From positions 1-7,505 of the forward strand of contig JANNQL010000210.1 of the NCBI GenBank assembly GCA_031400755.1: 7,505 nt of DNA. The letters are read 5' to 3'. The translations under genes and the position numbers were made by a program. This stretch comes from VMSU01 sp031400755. GTDB lineage: Bacteria; Desulfobacterota; Desulfobulbia; Desulfobulbales; VMSU01. Shown here piece by piece: positions 5,006 to 7,505 of this stretch (positions are counted from its first letter, which is position 1; each line of letters opens with the position of its first letter). The notes beneath the pieces were generated by a model. The model was not told the DNA's origin and did no database searches. It saw only the letters and a list, made by a program, of their open reading frames with translations.

Positions 5006-6372
5006 CGGTGTCGACAAAGGTCGATGAAATGACTGGCTGCCGCCGGGGTCTGGCCAAAGTGGAGATGGAGGTAGCCGCCCAGCGTGTTTTTGATCGAAAA
5101 GCCTTCTTGTCGACCATCCTGGAGCCGGTAGACTCGGTTAACAGAGTCAGGCATCTCCTCAATTTTAGAATAATGGAATTCATGGCCAAAGAGCCGGCCT
5201 GAGTCGCCAAAGAGGCAGGGAGAGGCGATGGTGGCCTCCCGGTAGCCCAGTCGCGCCAAGCGTTGCCCCATCCTGGCCCTGGTAGGGAAGACCCCGGCCA
5301 GGGGCCAGAATTCACCGCCCTGGTCAACGATCCCCTGACAGAGATAGATGAAGCCGCCGCATTCGGCATAGATCGGTCGCCCTGCCGCTGACCAGGCCTT
5401 GATCGCGGCGAGCATGGACTGGTTTGCCGTCAGGGCCTTGCCATAGAGTTCAGGGTAGCCGCCGCCCAGATAGAGGCCGTCAAGGCCAGCGGGCAGGGCG
5501 GCGTCGTTTATTGGGCTGAACTCCACCAGCTCAGCACCATACGCCTGCAGGAGGTCAAGGTTGTCCTGGTAGTAAAAGCAAAAGGCTTGATCCATGGCAA
5601 TGCCGATCCGGGGGCGGCTTTTCCCTGCCGCAGTACCAGGCCCTCGTGCCCTTCGACGGAGTTTATCCCCGAATGGGGGCTCAGGGAACGAGGGCCTGGT
5701 TGCCAGCCTCAGTATGGCGTCAAGGTCGATATTCTCGGCCACTGTCTTGGTCAGAAGATCGAGTTGTTGCTTGGTCAGCGGCAGTTCAGCGCCCATCATC
5801 AGGCCCAGGTGGCGGTCCGGGATGCAGAACTCCTGCTTGCGAGGCAGGCTGCCAAGGACTGGGGTCTGACAATAGGCCTGCACCGCCTTCGTCAAGAGCT
5901 CAAGATGGCGCGGGCTCCCCACTCGGTTGAAGATTACCCCGCGCAGGGAAAGCTCCGGGTCCAGGGACTCAAAACCCTTGACCACGGCGGCCATGCTCTC
6001 GGCGCAGCCCGTGGCGTCCGCCACCAGGATGACCGGAACCTGCAGGGTCTTGGCCAGGGCGGCTGGGCTGGCCTCGCCGCCATCAAACATCCCCATCACC
6101 CCCTCGACGAGGGCGATATCGGCGTCTGCCGAATGCCGGTAAAAGCAGTCAAGCACGTAATCCGGGCCGCACATCCGCAGGTCCAGGTTTCTGGAAATCC
6201 TGCCGCTGACCATCTGGTGCAGGGTTGGATCGATAAAGTCCGGTCCGCACTTGAAGGGCTGGACAGCGAGTCCTTGCCGGCGGAGTGCGGCGAGCAGCCC
6301 CAGGGTGAGCGTGGTCTTGCCGGCCCCGCTGTTGGTGGCGGCCAGCATGAATGCTTTTGTGGGGTTTGGCAT
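4993..6372 (-). CDS. cbiA: Cobyrinate a,c-diamide synthase
   Basis: This 459-residue CbiA (CobB family) amidates the a and c acetate side chains of cobyrinic acid using ATP and glutamine, in the cytoplasm. The N-terminal synthetase domain has the P-loop-like AATNSGAGKTT (residues 11-21), FKCGPDFIDP (40-49) and VEGVMGMFDG (89-98). The C-terminal class I glutaminase-like domain has MDQAFCFYYQDNL (260-272), LYLGGGYPELYG (300-311), AECGGF with the nucleophile Cys338, and a GGYLHLHFG motif near the end carrying the likely catalytic His. The length is normal except for a 22-codon palindromic insert at residues 225-246 in the interdomain linker. The ATG (6370-6372) lies two bases after the upstream stop and has no strong ribosome binding site, so translation is probably coupled. 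The stop lies within a 30-bp palindrome. Confidence 0.95.
   Translation of the reverse strand: MPNPTKAFMLAATNSGAGKTTLTLGLLAALRRQGLAVQPFKCGPDFIDPTLHQMVSGRISRNLDLRMCGPDYVLDCFYRHSADADIALVEGVMGMFDGGEASPAALAKTLQVPVILVADATGCAESMAAVVKGFESLDPELSLRGVIFNRVGSPRHLELLTKAVQAYCQTPVLGSLPRKQEFCIPDRHLGLMMGAELPLTKQQLDLLTKTVAENIDLDAILRLATRPSFPEPPFGDKLRRRARGPGTAAGKSRPRIGIAMDQAFCFYYQDNLDLLQAYGAELVEFSPINDAALPAGLDGLYLGGGYPELYGKALTANQSMLAAIKAWSAAGRPIYAECGGFIYLCQGIVDQGGEFWPLAGVFPTRARMGQRLARLGYREATIASPCLFGDSGRLFGHEFHYSKIEEMPDSVNRVYRLQDGRQEGFSIKNTLGGYLHLHFGQTPAAASHFIDLCRHRGVR
5635..5700. repeat. 66-bp palindromic insert within cbiA
   Basis: Outer arms ACCAGGCCCTCGT (5635-5647) and ACGAGGGCCTGGT (5688-5700) are perfect 13-bp inverted repeats. 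Inside lie CCCTTCGAC (5649-5657) and GCTCAGGGAAC (5679-5689), the same ends as each arm of the 69-bp element in cbiET. Between them is a CCCC-GAAT-GGGG hairpin (5667-5678). The 66 bases are 22 codons in phase with cbiA (residues 225-246) and fall in the linker between its two domains. The encoded peptide is rich in Pro and Arg, unlike a folded core. Confidence 0.8.
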
Positions 6373-6374
6373 GG

Positions 6375-6977
6375 TCAGTTTGGCAAGGCCTTTGCGAATG
6401 GCGCCGGATAGAGGATGCTGCCGATCTTGATGATGCCGTCGATCATGCGCAGGGTGGGCCGGGCCACCAGGGTCTCGTCGATCAAAAAGACCTGGCGCTC
6501 TCTGACCGCCTTGATGGTTCCAAAACCTGGTTCGTCGTAGATGGTCTGTTCGGTGATCGGGTTCATCCGGCCCTGCTGGGCGAGAAAGAGGTCGATGTCG
6601 CCCGCCTTGGCCAGCAGGCGTTCGGCGCCGTAATAGGCGATATTGGTTTCGCGTACCTGGTCGGCATCGGCAGCGGCGTTGATGCCGCCGGCCGTGGTCA
6701 GGGCGAAGATGGCCATGCTGTCTGGCGCAAAGGTCTTCATCTTGCTGTGAATGGCCTCGAAGTAGACGCGTTTACGGCTGGCCAGGGGGATGGTTTCAAC
6801 CAGGGCCTTTATCTCTTCAAGTTTCTTGGTGAAACGGTCAATCATCTCTTTTGCCGCCTGCTCCCGGCCAGTCAGGGTGCCCAGGGTCTGCCAGTAGGCA
6901 AAGGTCTCTTCCGGGGTGTTGGGTTGCAGGGAGATCACCTGGATGCCGGTGAGGCGCAGTTTGTTCAGCAGTGCCGG
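6375..6977 (-). CDS. ABC transporter substrate-binding protein (BtuF/TroA-like fold), 5'-truncated
   Basis: Only the C-terminal part of a periplasmic-binding-protein family 2 protein (helical-backbone, BtuF/FepB-like) is present. Homologues bind vitamin B12, siderophores, haem or metal chelates outside the membrane and deliver them to an ABC permease. Readable family-like parts are PALLNKLRLTGIQVISLQPN, FAYWQTLGTLTG, YFEAIHSKMKTFAPDS, FALTTAGGINAAADAD, FLAQQGRMNPIT and DEPGFGTIKAVRERQVFLID. Homology runs upstream of the only standard start in the frame (GTG, 6936-6938) to about 6977, where it ends at a junction; a stop lies at 7011-7013. The signal peptide and N-terminal lobe are therefore missing. 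The stop is two bases before cbiA, so it was probably the first or an early gene of this operon. A role in cobalt or corrinoid uptake is inferred from context only. Confidence 0.75.
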   Translation of the reverse strand, partial: PALLNKLRLTGIQVISLQPNTPEETFAYWQTLGTLTGREQAAKEMIDRFTKKLEEIKALVETIPLASRKRVYFEAIHSKMKTFAPDSMAIFALTTAGGINAAADADQVRETNIAYYGAERLLAKAGDIDLFLAQQGRMNPITEQTIYDEPGFGTIKAVRERQVFLIDETLVARPTLRMIDGIIKIGSILYPAPFAKALPN

Positions 6978-6981
6978 TGTT
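6972..6981. other. Junction of two unrelated genes
   Basis: Reading on the minus strand, radical SAM protein similarity continues to YRQMYANTG (codons ending at 6973). Similarity to the substrate-binding protein begins at PALLNK (from 6977) in another frame. Both genes are cut at the same point, with a few bases (ACCGGC) that could belong to either. G+C also shifts: the 60-base rows starting at 7081, 7141 and 7201 total 104/180, against 126/180 in the rows starting at 3601, 3661 and 6001. This is a real rearrangement or an assembly chimera. Confidence 0.7.
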
Positions 6982-7042
6982 GGCGTACATCTGCCGGTAG
7001 AGCTTCGAAATCAATACGAACGCCACGCGCGATTTGAATGCC
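6973..7042 (-). pseudogene. Frameshifted 3' remnant of the radical SAM gene
   Basis: In the frame one base away from the radical SAM reading frame, this stretch encodes AFKSRVAFVLISKLYRQMYANTG. As I recall it, this closely resembles the usual C-terminal tail of this radical SAM family (SKLYRQMYANTGIA). Dropping one T of the minus-strand GTTTAAGG joins it smoothly to the upstream part as WKRADCVKAFKSR. The tail then ends at the junction, so the last few residues and the stop codon are lost. Confidence 0.7.
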
Positions 7043-7505
7043 TTAAACGCAATCGGCGCGCTTCCAGATCTCGCCAAAGCTGTAGTAATTGTCCCAGACT
7101 CCCTGCGTACGATCGCGGATCTCTTCGGGGCTCATCGTGGGATGCGGTATATAAAGCTTGGGCCGCATGTGGCCCGGAATCAGCCAATAGCGCGTCAGTG
7201 GGATGTTGTTGACGCGCGGCGCGTTGTCGCCCATGCTCTTTTCCCAACGCTGGAAGTCCACCGTGCCCGGGAAAGGCGTCATGGTGACGAACTGCGCAAA
7301 CGTCACGTTGGCCTTTTTGGCCAGCGCCGCCGTTGCTTCAAACGTATCGGCCCTGTCGGTCGGCAATCCGAAAATGAACGAACCCAGCACGTGGACGCCA
7401 TGCTTCTTGAACGTTGTGAGGCGCTCCACCAGATTGTCGCCGCTAAGATTGAAATCCTTGTAAACCGCCTTCAACCCTTCCGCCGTGACCGCTTCCACAC
7501 CCACC
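7043..7505 (-). CDS. B12-binding-type radical SAM protein, C-terminal part, frameshifted
   Basis: The gene enters from the right edge, so its N-terminal B12-binding domain and the CxxxCxxC iron-sulfur motif would lie outside the window. About 154 codons remain. Visible features are GVEAVTAEGLK, VLGSFIFGLPTD (a late strand of the radical SAM barrel), TFAQFVTMTPFPGTVDF and RPKLYIPHPTMSPEEI, followed by WDNYYSFGEIWKR. These resemble the family of B12-binding-domain radical SAM enzymes whose substrates are mostly unknown, with some acting on hopanoids or other lipids. The reading frame ends at a TAA (7043-7045) that results from one extra T in a short run; the true tail continues in another frame. 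Lower G+C than the cobalamin genes and the junction downstream suggest a different origin. The specific substrate cannot be told. Confidence 0.7.
   Translation of the reverse strand, partial: VGVEAVTAEGLKAVYKDFNLSGDNLVERLTTFKKHGVHVLGSFIFGLPTDRADTFEATAALAKKANVTFAQFVTMTPFPGTVDFQRWEKSMGDNAPRVNNIPLTRYWLIPGHMRPKLYIPHPTMSPEEIRDRTQGVWDNYYSFGEIWKRADCV

Noticed and set aside
5587..6411. A 274-codon open frame on the plus strand
   Set aside because: It is the antisense of cbiA, which has clear catalytic motifs throughout. The plus-strand product shows no recognisable domain.
6838..7077. A radical SAM-transporter fusion protein
   Set aside because: After correcting the frameshift, the radical SAM frame passes the junction out of phase with the substrate-binding protein and runs into nonsense residues, so no fusion is encoded.

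Overview
The window is about two-thirds to 70% G+C in the regions I counted. Nearly all of it is one minus-strand operon for the oxygen-independent (cobalt-early) route to cobyrinic acid a,c-diamide, the corrin core of vitamin B12. CbiD-type C1 methylation and a fused CbiE-CbiT protein fit an anaerobic bacterium. My impression from gene order and protein style is a deltaproteobacterium (Desulfobacterota), but the sequence alone does not prove this. Two foreign-looking ends and several palindromic repeats suggest a metagenome contig or a repeat-rich genome.

Layout in the direction of transcription (right to left). (1) 7505-6973: the C-terminal part of a B12-binding-type radical SAM protein, lower in G+C, with a one-base frameshift near its end. 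(2) About 6972-6981: a junction at which the radical SAM gene stops and a 5'-truncated ABC transporter substrate-binding protein gene (6977-6375) begins in a different frame. (3) 6372-439: cbiA, cbiC, cbiD, cbiET, cbiL and cbiF. They are tightly packed: three junctions overlap by 4-8 bases, one by 20 bases, and one has a 27-base gap. (4) 438-240: a noncoding stretch with two REP-like palindromic repeats. (5) 239-1: the 5' end of a pdxH-like pyridoxamine 5'-phosphate oxidase gene.

How the genes work together: CbiL methylates C20 of (cobalt-)precorrin-2, CbiF methylates C11 and CbiD methylates C1. CbiE methylates C5 while CbiT methylates C15 and removes the C12 acetate carboxyl group. CbiC moves the C11 methyl to C12, and CbiA amidates the a and c side chains. 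The substrate-binding protein could bring in a corrinoid or a metal chelate. CbiG, CbiH and CbiJ, needed for a full pathway, are not in the window.

The most unusual signal is a set of palindromic elements placed inside or at the edges of the cobalamin genes. A 69-bp element with perfect 23-bp inverted arms lies in frame in the CbiE-CbiT linker. A 66-bp element sharing the same core ends lies in frame in the linker between the two CbiA domains. A perfect 30-bp palindrome spans the cbiA stop codon and abuts the cbiC ribosome binding site. This resembles protein-inserting palindromic elements such as the Rickettsia RPEs.
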